From: Hygrophila difformis
Lineage: Eukaryota; Streptophyta; Magnoliopsida; Lamiales; Acanthaceae
Assembly (NCBI GenBank): GCA_030278955.1
Contig: JAOANR010000003.1
Coordinates: forward strand, 53,292,902-53,356,901
Direction of reading: 5' to 3'
Length of the DNA: 64,000 nt
Of the stretch, positions 11,593-23,574 are shown one piece after another (positions within the stretch are counted from its first letter, which is position 1; every line of letters begins with the position of its first letter). The notes beneath the pieces are model-generated. The model searched no databases. It was not told the DNA's origin and saw only the letters and a list, made by a program, of their open reading frames with translations. The position numbers and the translations under genes are program-made.

Positions 11593-12676
11593 CTAGTCAA
11601 ACACCTGTGCGACGCACAGCGTAAAAGGGATATACAACTGCCTATGGAGGAAGAAAAAATAATTATAGGTAAGTGTATGGGAGTTCCTATTTATAACAAT
11701 TTGTTTCCAAAGTAATTGGCACGAAAGAGCTACTAACTTTTAGATAGTTGCAAGACAATTCATTATCAGTGGTTTTTTTTTGGAGGAAACGAAGAAAAGC
11801 CAAACTCTTTTATTTCCACAAAAAAGCACATGAGACTATTTTGAATGATTCATTTTAGCTTCCATTTCTGATGGAAGTTAGAACCTAGTTAATGCCGCAA
11901 TCGTTTGTTACCCCAAAACACCAAAATGCTAGAAAAGTTATAAAAAATTTACTCGATCATAGAGGAACAACATCTCTTGTTCTTACCGGACATCTGTATC
12001 GATTCGTTGCTTTTCATCAACTGCACCATCAAAACTGCAGAAATTATTTCAGATTCAACTGATAACAACAATTTTCAGATCAAAACCCTAGGGAAAATTT
12101 TCCTGGCTTCCGCGAATTCGAATTTGATTTGCTAAAGAGGATAAATAAAAAACTAATATGCCGAAGAAGAGTTGATTTCTCAAAAACCCATGGCCGCTGC
12201 CCTCTTCTTCTCCCCAATCGCGCCTCCGTTTGCTCCTCTCGGTTCCGAATCGGGAATTGGTGAAGACGGAAGAGAAATCGGGATGGGAACGATGGCGGCG
12301 GAGGCGATTAGGGGCGTTCGGCGGACGACCAACGGAACGGTGCGGGCAGAGCGATTCGGCGTACGAAGATTGAAAAGAAAACTGGAGAAGAGAGGGCGAG
12401 GTCGCGGCGACGCGAATGGTGGTGGTGTGTGAGAGGCGAGACGGAGAGGAAGCGGGATTTGAGAGCAACCTCTGCGAAATGGAGCAGGCTGCGAAACGAA
12501 TTCCAGAGGTCCGAGGCAAACGTCGAGAGGAAGCAAAAATATATGAGGAAAGGAAGTAAACCCGACCCAACCAATGACATTGGATCCAACGGACAGAATT
12601 CCAATTTGATTTTCAATCCGACGGCGTACAATCCAATTGGAGATTTTGCCTCTCCCGTTTATATAGTATTAGTAGA
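11593..12676 (-). mobile_element. non-autonomous Helitron of 1.08 kb
   Basis: Read on the minus strand, the element begins TCTACTAATACTATA after an A and ends in a hairpin CTGTGC-GTC-GCACAG, eleven to twelve bases, then CTAG followed by T. TC...CTAG ends, a 3' hairpin and insertion between A and T without target duplication define Helitrons. No Rep or helicase is present. The centre is GC-rich and gene-like (see 11988-12560). The 5' end resembles that of the larger element ending at 24291. Confidence 0.82.
11988..12560 (-). pseudogene. captured gene fragment inside the Helitron
   Basis: This GC-rich segment inside an AT-rich Helitron has several overlapping open frames, none decisive. On the minus strand a possible leader is followed by a splice-like TTCTGCAG acceptor and a short exon reading MVQLMKSNESIQMSG up to a GTAAGAAC donor near 11988. 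It probably represents the 5' UTR and first exon of a host gene carried by the Helitron. The source gene is not recognised. Confidence 0.4.
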
Positions 12677-12776
12677 TATATATGCTGAATTGAAATCTTC
12701 CCGGACATAAGGAAATAAGAAATGGACAATAAGGAAGCCAACAGGTTAAATACAAGCAGCTGTAATGAAATCATAC

Positions 12777-13590
12777 ATATGTGAAGCCAGTACCAACCCT
12801 TAAAGGCCGCTCAGGTGACCAATGTGGCATCTGCACAAGCTCCTCTAGAGAATTTATATACTCAAATATGCCATAGTTGGGAACCTATCAAATGAAAGAG
12901 TGATATAATAATTCCATCCAGAGCTTAAACAAAAAGGAGAAGCTACATAAAGCAAATTGCTTCTCCAAAGTCAAGTGCATCATGGACGACAACAAGATCC
13001 TCATTCCCCTAGAGAAAGCATATATCAAATGATGAAATTCTAATTGAAAACTACGAGGGGACCATAAAAGTTGATCCATAGATGAATCGAGTAATTCGAA
13101 TCCGACAAGAAAGCTGTAAGAATTAATTAGAAGTGTTGGTTACATTAATAATACCAAAAAGGCTCTGTGCATTGAATGGTGACTGAGAAATATACCAGAG
13201 GGTGTATGTATCGGTTACCTGTCCATATTCCTTTACAGTGTCCAAACCAACAATTCCAAGATCTAAATCTCCAGATAACAATTTCCTCACAATATCTTTT
13301 GGGCATTGAAACCAAACTTCTAAATTTGGAAGCTGCAACATAAAGAGTCATAAATTGGATGCAAGTGGAAAGAAATAAATACCACAAAAGGAGATCAGGT
13401 CAAGGCCAGGTATTTTTCCGCAATTAGGGGAACCATTAATTTCAACCGCACCGTGTTGTTGGGTCCATTTGATTAGTTCTCCATTTTCCCATTCATACCC
13501 ATTATGCAAATCAAAGAGATATCCTCCTCCGTTTCCTCTACCCGAAAATCCTAGCCTATCTTTCCGCGCCGCGTTTCCGGCCTCCACACA
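12777..13590 (-). pseudogene. ATP phosphoribosyltransferase (HisG) fragment
   Basis: HisG catalyses the first step of histidine synthesis in plastids. Three internal exons are recognisable. Exon 13219-13332 reads [18 protein letters not shown] and [18 protein letters not shown]. An exon starting at 13008 reads GNEDLVVVHDALDFG and then runs out of frame into a stop. Exon 12777-12884 reads [18 protein letters not shown] and [11 protein letters not shown]. Near 13545-13590 the first catalytic segment (normally RLGLPSKGRMAADTL-like) survives only with frameshifts. The transit peptide and roughly the C-terminal half are absent, and the piece ends 100 bp from the Helitron at 12676. I call it a truncated, frameshifted relic, probably moved here. 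Confidence 0.8.
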
Positions 13591-13825
13591 AACAGACCTT
13601 CAGGTGAAGAGATGACTGTTGGGTGAGGGCGGCGCTGGTGCATCGAACTGGCGCGGTCTGATGTAGCCTCACCACCAATGTCTGTCCCCGTCTCTCTTGC
13701 AGCCTCCCTTTGCACGAATTGCCGAGCACTGGTCTCACCCTAGCGCCACCACGTTGCCACGCGTTGCCGCTGCTCCCTTGGAAACTCGTCGTCGCCCGCA
13801 TTTCAACCAGGGGTTTTATTGGTAA
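13591..13825. other. GC-rich segment upstream of the HisG relic
   Basis: An open frame runs through the minus strand here but does not resemble a HisG transit peptide convincingly. It may be the decayed HisG first exon or another captured fragment. No further feature is seen. Confidence 0.3.
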
Positions 13826-13975
13826 TGGCATATTGTCTATTGCTCGGTTGTTGTACAATTTATACCTCATATCATTCTTAAAATAGTTTAAGGAGTTTTG
13901 GGAATGTAATCAATACTTGAACAATTTTATTTTTTAAATTCGATTTTTTTATTCACATTTCCGCCCATTGAGCGG

Positions 13976-13985
<10 letters not shown>
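13826..13985 (+). repeat. dispersed repeat family 1, copy B
   Basis: This matches 2346-2527 in the same orientation, with shared blocks TTGTTGTACAAT, AAAATAGTTTAAGG, GGGAATGTAATC and ATTCACATTTCC. Confidence 0.65.
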
Positions 13986-14016
<31 letters not shown>

Positions 14017-14030
14017 TAATAATAATAAAG
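13976..14030. repeat. AAT microsatellite
   Basis: About 17 ATA/AAT units lie in a row with one interruption, directly after repeat family 1. Confidence 0.95.
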
Positions 14031-14376
14031 ACAAAACAAAGAGGCAAATAATTACAGCTGGAAAATTAACTAATGGACTCATATCCAATCCGAACGAGGA
14101 GTCTACTTCATCCACTTCTTCAAATCCCAATTTGATCTAAAATTAACTCACGCAAAATACAGCGTGTTAAAAAACAATGGCCTATATTGATCTGGCAACA
14201 GTGTTGGTGAGCAGTCCATCTATGAAACACACTAATAAACCAGGGGCTTATTTGATTGATAGTTCTATTCTATCATCAGAAGATATAAATGGGAAGGCAC
14301 CTAACCTACTTATTGTACAGCACAGACATGGCTACAAAAACCATCAACATAGGATTACTTTTCCAAGACCACAAGT

Positions 14377-16201
14377 TTAAAATCCTGCACGCGGATTGCC
14401 TGAACCTGCAGCTACAACGCCCATCCCACCATCCACTGTGGCCCCAACATTTTCACCAACACTATGTACAGTGACGGCCACTTTGTCACCATTGAGTTGT
14501 TCCACAAGTTCATCAATTTTTTTGAACTGAAATGGCCACGTTGAGTTATAAAGGAATTGCCGTAGATCAAACCTATTATCCTCAGGTGAGTAGCTCTGCA
14601 AAAGAAACCTAAACTTAGGTACAATACTTAGCTAACTTTTGAAGTACATATATGCACATATGCGTACAATTTGATGACACAATAGATATATTTACCTCAG
14701 CATGATACGATGGTGTTAGAACAGTCATCTTGTGTCTGTTGATGGAATAGTACTTGAAGAAATATTTAACTTTTTCAGCAATCTCTGCTGGAGTCAATTT
14801 CGTTCCCCATTTGTAACAGAGATTCTACAATGAAAAGAAGAGGAAACACATATATTCAATAAAATATACAAGCATACTCGATTCCAAGATGCAGAATTTA
14901 AAAAACATTACATTTTGTTCAAAAAGAAGTACTATGCAAAAGTACTTTAAGTAGACCAATTCATGTGTTTTAGCCATGTTCTGAAGCCTCTTTATTTGGA
15001 TTGCAAGTGTCTTTGTTATTATACAAGACTATATTTACTCAATGTTCAGTATTCAGCCTTTATAACAGGTACATTTTTCAAGCGTTTAATTTGATAGTAT
15101 CTGTTTTCATATGACATACAAATAACAAATTCGGAGTACTATTGTATTGGCATAGCATCCTGGTAGTGGAGTACAATTCAAGTAAAAGCAGATATCAAAA
15201 TAGACACGGACCTTAAACATAGATACAGGTCCACAGCGGAAAATCTTGCGCATCCTTACATAAACTGACAGTTCTTCGTATGTCATTCCCATATCCACTT
15301 CATCAAGCTGTTCAAGATTATGTATGTCAGTCAGCTTGAAATATCAATTTTTTTTTTTAAAGTTATTCCTTCATACTTATTGTGTGCATTTGAGATACAA
15401 GTAAGTTTTGAAGATGAAATCTTCAATTGAACTGTTAATTAACAATAACATGGCCTACATAAAACAATCAAAAAATAAAAATAAACAAAAAAACTTTTAA
15501 AAAGAAAAAGAAAAAAGAAAAACAAAGGTCCCAAAGAAATAATTATAAGATGTAAAAACAACATAAATAATTAACAAAAAAAGGAAAAAAAGAAAAGAAA
15601 ATCATCTTCTAAGACATATTTGAAGGGGAAAGAAATAAGAACCACATTAGTAGTCTTAAGCATATCAGATAATCCGAAATACCTGGCTGTAATTGGACCG
15701 TATAGGCTCCAATTCAGCAGTAGGGGGAGCCGCTTCAATCTCCGCTAAAGATGAATAACCAAGATGGACAGCAGCCCATTTCAAAAATCTCCGCAGGTCC
15801 TGCTTGCTAATACTTCCAATTGGATTTATATCAGCAGAACTGCAATCATACTGAGTAGTAAAACTATTGTTAAAAGCCGCTGGCACAGCAATTACCATTA
15901 TCCATACTCGCATAGAGAGGATTTATGGTCTGGTGTTTCAATCAGTAGGATGCATTTAATAGGAAGAGTGTAGCAAATGAGCCCTTGACAAGAAGCTTTG
16001 TAAGCATAAAAATAAATGTAGAACCTTTGTTAAATACCCACGTAATCCTTCATCAACATTGGAGCTTCCTAAGACAAGGTAAAAACCTGGTTTGCTGTGA
16101 ACCCATGACAAAAGTGATGCAAACATAAAAGCTAAGACCATTCTTATTCGAGCCTGTATATTTTGCAACCCTAAATTTTCAATGTTTGAACCCCCATCCA
16201 C
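14377..16201 (-). CDS. glutamine-dependent NAD synthetase, C-terminal exons only
   Basis: Five exons on the minus strand join in phase with good splice sites: 16025-16201, 15683-15850, 15212-15307, 14696-14824 and 14377-14595 (TAA at 14377). They encode [66 protein letters not shown] and [15 protein letters not shown]. This is the synthetase half of plant NAD synthetase, which amidates nicotinate adenine dinucleotide in the cytosol. The family is about 725 residues with an N-terminal glutaminase; only about 260 C-terminal residues are here. The ATP-binding SGGxDS loop and the glutaminase were not found to the right, where a Helitron-like end sits 43 bp from the first exon. No stop or frameshift was seen, so the truncation looks recent, or the rest lies elsewhere after rearrangement. 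Confidence 0.85.
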
Positions 16202-16339
16202 CTGAGACATGGAAAAACAATAAGTAAAAAAAGAAGTTATTGACTCGTGAAGTACGGGCGATGCCCCGCGTCTGGAATGAACACTAAAAAGTATGATGTT
16301 ATGAGATAGCAAGCAATTTGAATAGTTTGAGGCAACCAA

Positions 16340-19100
16340 ATATTAATACATGTATAGTGACGAGCCAGGCTTCTAAATGCTCATTGCAGAAAAACGTTAA
16401 AGTTATGCTAATTGCGGAAGAATACAAATAATAAGATAAAATAACCATGTGAAGTAGTCCATAAAAATTCCCCAATTTGAGATGTATAATCTACATGTAG
16501 ACTACAAGAAGACCCGACAATGCAAATGGATAAAAGGTTAAGAGTATAAACATGATAACATGATAATAAGCATGAGGTGATCATACACTTGGCTTGCTTA
16601 ACTATAAAATTTGAAAAAATAAAATTAAAGTTTCCAAAAGTTGCAGTTCATCATCAGAACGGCTCAAATAACATCCCTAATCAAAACTTAACTATAATGA
16701 TTAACATGAGGTGATCTTAAGTTGCACCTCACTTACGAATTCTATCAATAGCAACAAGAAAACACACACACACACAACGTTCAAGCCACTGGCCGCCAGA
16801 AATAAAAAGTATTGCATATCAAGGAATCAAGAAACCAACAGATTTGAGTTCCGCTAACATTTGATTCCTTCATGCTTCAACCATCTAATCGCATTACTCG
16901 ATTGAGACAAACACATCTAATTCATAGTATCTTATAATCATGAAACTCGGAAAAATAAATAAATAAAAGCGAAATTGAACGACTATATCAATGTTTCTAA
17001 TTTTATCAAGATTCAATTTGTCAAATACATAAGTGTCAGTTCACTATTGTAAAACTCAAGAAGTCCTACAAAATATAGTTTTAGGATCTAGTTCTTTTAT
17101 TTTATCATGATACACAAATAACACCATTCATAATGAGCACATTAATCAAAATTAATGGAGGATTCTCATATTTTTTTGGACTGGCCTTGAATCTAATCTT
17201 TTTGTAGATGAGATCCTCGGCGTTGCTCCCAATTGCAGAATGTGCGCCCCTTCTTTGTCTCAAATTCCAACTTGCCGATGGAAGGACTGCTCACTTCTTT
17301 GAAAGGAAATACATAAGGCGGCACATCTGAAGAAACTTACCATAGAGCAACCATATAATTTAAATGGATAGAATTTAGGCTGTAATATTGATAAACAAAT
17401 ATAATTTAAATCTTTATTAGCAAGATAAGCTAAAATAGTGATAACCTTATGAAAAAAGACCTTATAATTTAAATCTTTATATAGAGATACGAAAGAAATT
17501 TCCCTGATTCCCTGTTACTTGTGAATTACTTGTGAAACAGCTATTGGTATAAAGAATAGAATAGGACAGAGTATAAACTCACACTACCAAGAAGATCAAC
17601 ATCTCGATCCGAAGGTCATATATAACTCAAACCATATGTAGGAACCAAGAAGATTGAAACTGCAATATCAACAAAAGCTCTGTAAGAATCACCAGTAAGT
17701 CAGAGTACATGATCATCTTAAAATGATCATTCTTCCATGCAAAAGAATGAAAATTAAACTTGACTTCCACATAGAGATAAAATAAATATTTTTGTAGTGT
17801 AAAAACACTTATAGCAGCACATACCATTCTATGTATTAAGCAAATCGTAACTCAAGCGTTCCCTTTATTCATTTACAAATCGTTTACTCAAGGATTTGAG
17901 TGTCAAATCGGCTATTAAGATTCTCCAGGACAGAAATAACTTCACAGGAAACACTACTGCTACAGATTATTAAGTGTTTTCACAAAGCATAACTCACATA
18001 TAGAAACAGTGAAAGCAAGAACAAAAAAAAGCCAGAAAGTAGAAATAAACAATAAATTAGGCTTCAATTAAATTTTTTAAGGTATCATTTTATTATAGTT
18101 GATAAACATAATGTAAATGCTTCAATATAACAAAGAATTGGTTATAGAGCTCGAGTGATATAGTTTCAGATAAATTCCACATGTTCATCCACTCATAATC
18201 TCAATAGAGATTTCATAGCTACAGGTTATATGGCCACAAAAACTGAGAAGATCTTTGAACAATGATGTACACTGCGAATCAAAGATTTCTTATCTTACCA
18301 ACAATGTGGAGCTCTTTCTCCAATTCCAACAAGAACCAGCAACCCAGGAAATCCTCAACAAGAACCAGCAAGAAACGTAAAATCCCCTAAATTCAAGATT
18401 AAACCTCATATTGAGAAAACTGAACTAATGTAAGGCAAGAAAACCAACAATTAAGCCTAAAATCCCCAAAATTCAAGAACTAACCAACGGAAACACCATC
18501 ACCACCGCTGGCCTAACCTGCCATTTTGAAGCTTAAGAAAAGCACCTTTTTCAACATATGGCACAACAGTGGCTGATGAAGCTTCTGCAAGATAAAGAAA
18601 CATGCATCTATAAAATACTCATGTTAAGCAGATGACAATTGATTAGATAATCCAATCAATAGAAAATGTAACTAAAGGGGCAACAAGAAAACAAATAGGT
18701 GCGTCCCAGCCGGCGAAGTAAAGGCGAGAATCAACGCCGGCGAGCGAGCAGGGCAGACAGTCGCTTTGCAATCAAGACAACGTGAGTGCAGCTGCGTTCG
18801 TGGAGGCAGGCAGGGAGCGACGACGCTGCTTATCTGCGAAGGGATAAGAAACCCACATCGAGTTAAACTATGGTGGTCGTATATATCCTTGAAAACATAG
18901 TATAAATTGGGAAAGCACTTTACCGGCGGCAAAAATAACAACAAACATAACACAAAATAAACGGGCAAGGGAAGAAGAGCGAATCACAGCAGCCCGTAAT
19001 CCGAAGAAGGAGGCATAATTCGAAGAAGAAACCCCAACCAACAAACACAACACCCAATCACCGTAAACCCAAATTCCTTACGTAACACAACACCCAATCA
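16340..19100. other. interior of the putative Helitron, no clear exon
   Basis: The sequence is AT-rich with two more gene-like islands, about 17200-17330 and 18690-18850 (GC-rich, reading as untranslated leader on the minus strand). A CA run lies near 16765. I could not assign either island to a gene. Confidence 0.4.
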
Positions 19101-19104
19101 CCCA

Positions 19105-19158
19105 AACCCCCAAGACAATAACCCTAAAGCTAAAATTACAGTAAATCCTTACCTTAAA
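19105..19158 (-). repeat. leader/first-intron repeat, copy 1 of 3
   Basis: This is an AACCCCCAA...AATAACCCTAAA...AATCCTTACCTT block. On the minus strand it reads as an exon end followed by GTAAGGATT, a good splice donor. Near-identical blocks occur at 23285-23366 and 23489-23571. Confidence 0.6.
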
Positions 19159-19838
19159 AAGCCACAGCCGACATCCTGACTAAGGTCCATGACTAAGGCC
19201 TATTCTTTTTCCTGGAGGTAGCCAACTATGTTTTGGCCTGCAGTTTGTTGGCAATGGCATTCTAAAATTGGGATCTGGGTGATACTTTTAGCCAACAATC
19301 GATTGAAATTGAAAAGGCACGGACCGGAAAGCTAACAACAAACAAGCCCCCAGCAAGTGCACTGCCGAAATGAAGACAAATTCTTTGTATTTCTATTTGA
19401 TTCTAAGTTTCTAAATCCGTATACAATTAATGAGGTCAGTCAATCAGTACCCCAAGGCAATCCCATTTGCAATGAGTAGTAATCTCTGTTTTTTCCTTGT
19501 ACTGTGTTTTTACAATTTTTAAATTTTTAATTCAAAATAGGTTATACCATCGGGACATAATGATACATATATACAGGACAAGCAAATGCAAGCAAGTATT
19601 GCGTACAACCATTAATGAACCTGACCAGCAGATCAACGGAACCCCTACCGAGGTCTAGTTTCAGTTTTTAGAAACCGAATATGTTTTTTCCATGCAAGTA
19701 CTCCATGCCAAATGCAGTGTCCATCGCAATTATGAGTCTTTTGCGTCTATCAACGGTTCTGTTTAAAAGTAATGTAAGATCATTTTCCTAATCAATTTTA
19801 CACACACACACACACATACAACATACATACATACATAC

Positions 19839-21737
19839 CTGTCCTTTTTCTGCAGAAACTGTTTTAAAGATACATTAACCATGAACTCAGTCACAGTTGC
19901 CAAAGATCCATCAGGACCATCACGAACCACTCCATAAAAAGAGACAACGTTTGGATGGTGCAATGAACTTAGGGTCAAAGCTTCATTCCAGAAATCAGCA
20001 ATCTGTATACTCAAGTAAGACAAATGTCAAAATTCAATGTGATACATAATTTCATTAATGAGAACAATGGAATCATGAAAATGTCTTTTTCTTACTCAAC
20101 CGGGATGATACTTGATAAAAGAGGTGTTCAAATTTGGCAAATTTCTGAAATACTATGTACACACTACACACACACACACAAACGAACACCAGATCCCAAA
20201 TAAGATACAGAGTAGCAGTCCAGCAAGTGCACGAGAGTGGCAAAATCCATTATAATAGTTTAGAAGCTAACTACTCTCGTCCTCACAGATACCTTTTTCT
20301 TTTATATTACTTTGTTTGCTTTTGAAAATTAAAATATATTAAGGCAAAGAAAGTTGACCTTTGCAGATACCATTGATTGAAAATATCTAGTTAAGATCTA
20401 ATACAAGCTGAACCATTCATAAAAGTAAGAATATTACGATTTTAAAAATTGTATGATATATACTTGTCAACCAGCAAACCTATCCACTATAATCACACAC
20501 AAAATCAAAAACTAAACCAAATACGGGCTAAATATTGCCAGAAGTATAGGATCTTCAGCTCAGAAGCAGTCGGACACTACAAACTGCATCCAATATTACA
20601 AGTGAAAAGAAACAGATGAAAAGTTAAAGTTGGAGTATTTTTCTAAGGAAAATATACATGAAATTATAGCTCATTGATGAAAATAATTTATACTCATGTT
20701 CTATGTTTCATTAAATTAATCATGCAGTCCACCCATAAGCCCTGAGCCCCTGACTTACAAGAATTAGGCAGTTGCTAATTAGTGGAATTTCGTAGCATGG
20801 AGAGATACATCACATATAGCATGCTTTGGATCAAAAGAATTTACAATAATATAATTTCATAAGAGAGAACTATAATTTCTAAATTATTCCACTGGGTTGT
20901 GATTTTAAAAGGTACGAAAGGACAGAACATCCATCAGGTAAACTTAGAAGATCTATTGCATGCACTTTGGATAGAAGCTTGTTTTTCTAATTTATGGTCA
21001 TCCATCAGGTAATATATGTAAATTCTAATCTATTTAATGGAAATTGTTAGACCTTGATCTAAGGAATACTGTCAATCATCATGTTGTGCTACTATATTCG
21101 GAAGCTAACAATTGAAAAGAAACAAATACCAGGCATTCCCTTTCAGATGGCTTTCCAGCAAAGCAGCTGGCTTTTATTCTTTTTATAGCTACATTAGATC
21201 CCTTCCATTTGCCATGGTATACAGCGCCATATGTCCCAGAACCTAACTCCCGAATTTCCTCCAGGTCTTCATTATTTATTGTCTATACAAATAATGAAAC
21301 TAAAAATAATTTTTTTAGTAAATTTGAAAATAACAATCAATAGATATGAGTAACTTCTTGGTGACAGCACTGTTGAATGGCTCCATGAACAAATGTAACA
21401 GTAAGTAAAAGCACATATGCAACATCAAATAAAACATGAGCTTCTCTAGTGAATATGGATGAGTACCTGCAATCCTCTTTCAAGTGCTTCTGCCTCAGCT
21501 TTTGTCAGCTCTATCTTTGAGGTTTTAACATCATTATCACTATCCAACTTCAAGTCAATATTTCCATCCTACAAGGAGGCAAAAATTCATTTAGCAAGAG
21601 TAAAATGTGCACTAATTATTTGTAAATTAGATTCTTACCACTCCATTTTTGTGAATTTGGGTATTTTCTATAGCTGAATCTTTTTGCTCACTGTCCAAAT
21701 CAATTTGCTCTGCCTTGTCTTTCACTTCCTTCACATA
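19839..21737 (-). pseudogene. Raf-like (PB1-type) MAP3K, truncated kinase
   Basis: Four exons on the minus strand join in phase: 21639-21737, 21467-21568, 21130-21282 and 19839-20002. The first two encode an acidic linker ending ALERGLQ. The third carries the start of a kinase domain, [19 protein letters not shown] with the glycine loop and [11 protein letters not shown] with the ATP-binding lysine. The fourth reads [19 protein letters not shown] and [11 protein letters not shown]. This is typical of the plant group with an N-terminal PB1 domain and a C-terminal Raf-like kinase. The catalytic loop, DFG and activation segment are missing, a conserved glycine in MVNGSL is valine, and the PB1 half is absent. 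It cannot encode an active kinase. The last donor sits in a CA/CATA microsatellite. Confidence 0.85.
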
Positions 21738-21874
21738 CTGAAAAGTCTCCTCTATTCACCGGATCATAACTGCACTGATCTATTATAAAACCATGCTAAA
21801 TCATTGGTGATTCAAACCATTATTTCTTGTTATATGACAGCAAATTTTGACTTGATTGACAAGAGAGGTCTTAC

Positions 21875-21957
21875 CTCCCATCTGTGCCAACAATGGCTAC
21901 AGTGTTGTGGGAACCAAATGCTGTAATGAACTGGGCAGACTCGGGCAAGTGGAACTG
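21875..21957 (-). pseudogene. ATG18/WIPI-type fragment, one exon
   Basis: The minus strand reads QFHLPESAQFITAFG and NTVAIVGTDG, then AG before a GTAAG donor. This matches the C-terminal propeller segment of plant ATG18 (LPEGxQxxxAFG, NTVxIxGMDGS), a PI3P-binding autophagy protein. Only about 28 codons are recognisable. Sequence at 21958-22085 is protein-like in another frame but interrupted and unassigned. Confidence 0.65.
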
Positions 21958-22277
21958 AAGCATGTCTCTCAAATGGTTCCAAAGTCACTTGCTCAACAGG
22001 TTTGAACTTGTATGCTTTCAGCTACTTCACTACTTGGACAAACACAGCCTCAACAGGGGCTGTTGAATCAATGCAGTTGGCCTGCATGCCAAAAAGAACA
22101 AAACACACATATTATTATACAACATAGAAGAATTCCTGCATTTAGAAATAATTTAATTTGATTACTGTAAAGAAAGAATTGCCAGTGTCCCTCATCAGAT
22201 AATGAATATTAAGTACTACTTATTAACAACAAACCGTTATTGAAATCAATGGCTGGTGGACACAAGTATGATTCCGT

Positions 22278-23102
22278 TCATTGTCCTAGAATCTGCGGAA
22301 GGCCCCTGTTGTCATTTTTTATCTGGGGAGCCTCACACATTGTCCCAGAATCAACAGTCTCTGAAAGGGCTCTGTTCTCGTCAATTTTAACAAGGGGTGC
22401 CTCATTCTTTGGCCTAGAATCAACAATCTGCGAAAGGCCAATTTGTGAAATGCCACTGCTGCCATTGATTTTTATCTGGGAAGCCGCATTCCTCAAAGTA
22501 GAATCAAAAATCGGTGAAAGGCCTCTGCCATCGATTATCTGTGGAGCCTCAACGTTTGGCCAAGAATTGTGCGGACAGACCTTGGAGATGCTGGAACACA
22601 TTGACTTGGATGTAGATGTAGCAGGCAGAAACGAAGAATCTTCAGCATACTCATCTGATGGATGGTAACTGGGAAAATTTAGCCTTGCGCAGGCACCATA
22701 CATTGCTCTCGCTGCCTCATCATAAGCAAGAGCAGCTTCGCGGGCAGTGGTAAAGGTGCGAAGCCATAATCTGCTACCCTTGTGTGGCTCCCTAATCTCA
22801 GCTACCCATTTACCCCACGTTCTCTGCCTGGCCCCTCTAAAGTTGCAACAACCATTCTGGGGACCTCCTTTACCTTTCATACAACCTTTCTTGGAGCCCT
22901 TTGCAGGAGCTTTCCGCACTGGCTTGTCGCCATTTTGAGGCGACTCGAGTTTAACATTGTATTCCTTCCACTTTGCAAGTGTCTCGGATACACTTTTAGT
23001 TCTGCAACTCCGGCTCCTTGATTTCCTCTTTCTTGTGTAATCAATTGGTTGAGACAGAAAATTTGAATTATGATCTCTTTCTTGTGTAATCAACATAGCC
23101 AT
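22278..23102 (-). CDS. DREB2-like AP2/ERF transcription factor, shortened
   Basis: This uninterrupted frame of 274 codons starts at ATG 23102, just after a CTCTGCAG splice acceptor, which fits the 5' UTR intron usual in DREB2 genes. The order is: a basic region [11 protein letters not shown], the DREB2 hallmark [18 protein letters not shown], an AP2 domain ([20 protein letters not shown], then [19 protein letters not shown]), and a tail with four degenerate repeats around EAPQIK/GRGLSxIxDS. DREB2 proteins bind DRE elements in drought and heat responses. The usual acidic C-terminal activation region is absent. Three normally conserved AP2 positions differ: RGVR is RGAR, LWLGTF is LWLRTF and TFPTA is TFTTA, suggesting relaxed constraint. 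It lies in the putative Helitron and may be a captured, still open gene. Confidence 0.75.
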   Translation of the reverse strand: MAMLITQERDHNSNFLSQPIDYTRKRKSRSRSCRTKSVSETLAKWKEYNVKLESPQNGDKPVRKAPAKGSKKGCMKGKGGPQNGCCNFRGARQRTWGKWVAEIREPHKGSRLWLRTFTTAREAALAYDEAARAMYGACARLNFPSYHPSDEYAEDSSFLPATSTSKSMCSSISKVCPHNSWPNVEAPQIIDGRGLSPIFDSTLRNAASQIKINGSSGISQIGLSQIVDSRPKNEAPLVKIDENRALSETVDSGTMCEAPQIKNDNRGLPQILGQ

Positions 23103-23284
23103 ATTTATCTCTGCAGAGGCACAAAGTTGCAAGTCATAAAATTAATGCAGAACTCAGGACTACAGCCAGAACTTCAGAAAGGAGTTTAAATCACGTAACA
23201 TATCACAGAATGCGTGAAGAATTCAAAGAAAGAAAAACAAAGCGGCTAAGAACAAAAATATGTTAAATCCAGTGAACTTACATG

Positions 23285-23366
23285 CAAGAATCACTGAATT
23301 TGGTCCCCAATTTCAAACCCCCAAAACAGTAACCCTAAAATTAGAATGAATCCTTACCTTAATGAG
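23285..23366 (-). repeat. leader/first-intron repeat, copy 2 of 3
   Basis: About 80 bp shared with 23489-23571, from AAGAATCACTGAATTTG to AATCCTTACCTT. On the minus strand the block is GTAAGGATTCATTC and onward, that is a splice donor and the start of an intron, upstream of the DREB2-like ORF. Confidence 0.75.
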
Positions 23367-23488
23367 CTCCTGCCGAGACGACGCACAGGGACGAGGCAGG
23401 GAAGGAGACGAAGGGCTGGAAAGGGGATTGCAGTGATGGGAACCTCTAGCGCCGGAGCCCGTTCGGCCTAACTACATGGAAATTACAC

Positions 23489-23571
23489 GAAAGAATCACT
23501 GAATTTGAACCCAATTTTGAACCCCCAAAACAATAACCCTAAAATTAGAATGAATCCTTACCTTCATGAGC
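23489..23571 (-). repeat. leader/first-intron repeat, copy 3 of 3
   Basis: Near-copy of 23285-23366. Each copy is preceded on the minus strand by a different GC-rich leader (near 23370-23460 and 23575-23780), as if two alternative 5' exons were stacked. Confidence 0.75.
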
Positions 23572-23574
23572 TAA

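Noticed and set aside
12172..12710. Several overlapping open frames of 86-160 codons
   Set aside because: They overlap on both strands in a GC-rich stretch inside a Helitron. None shows a domain, and most look like compositional artefacts of captured leader sequence.
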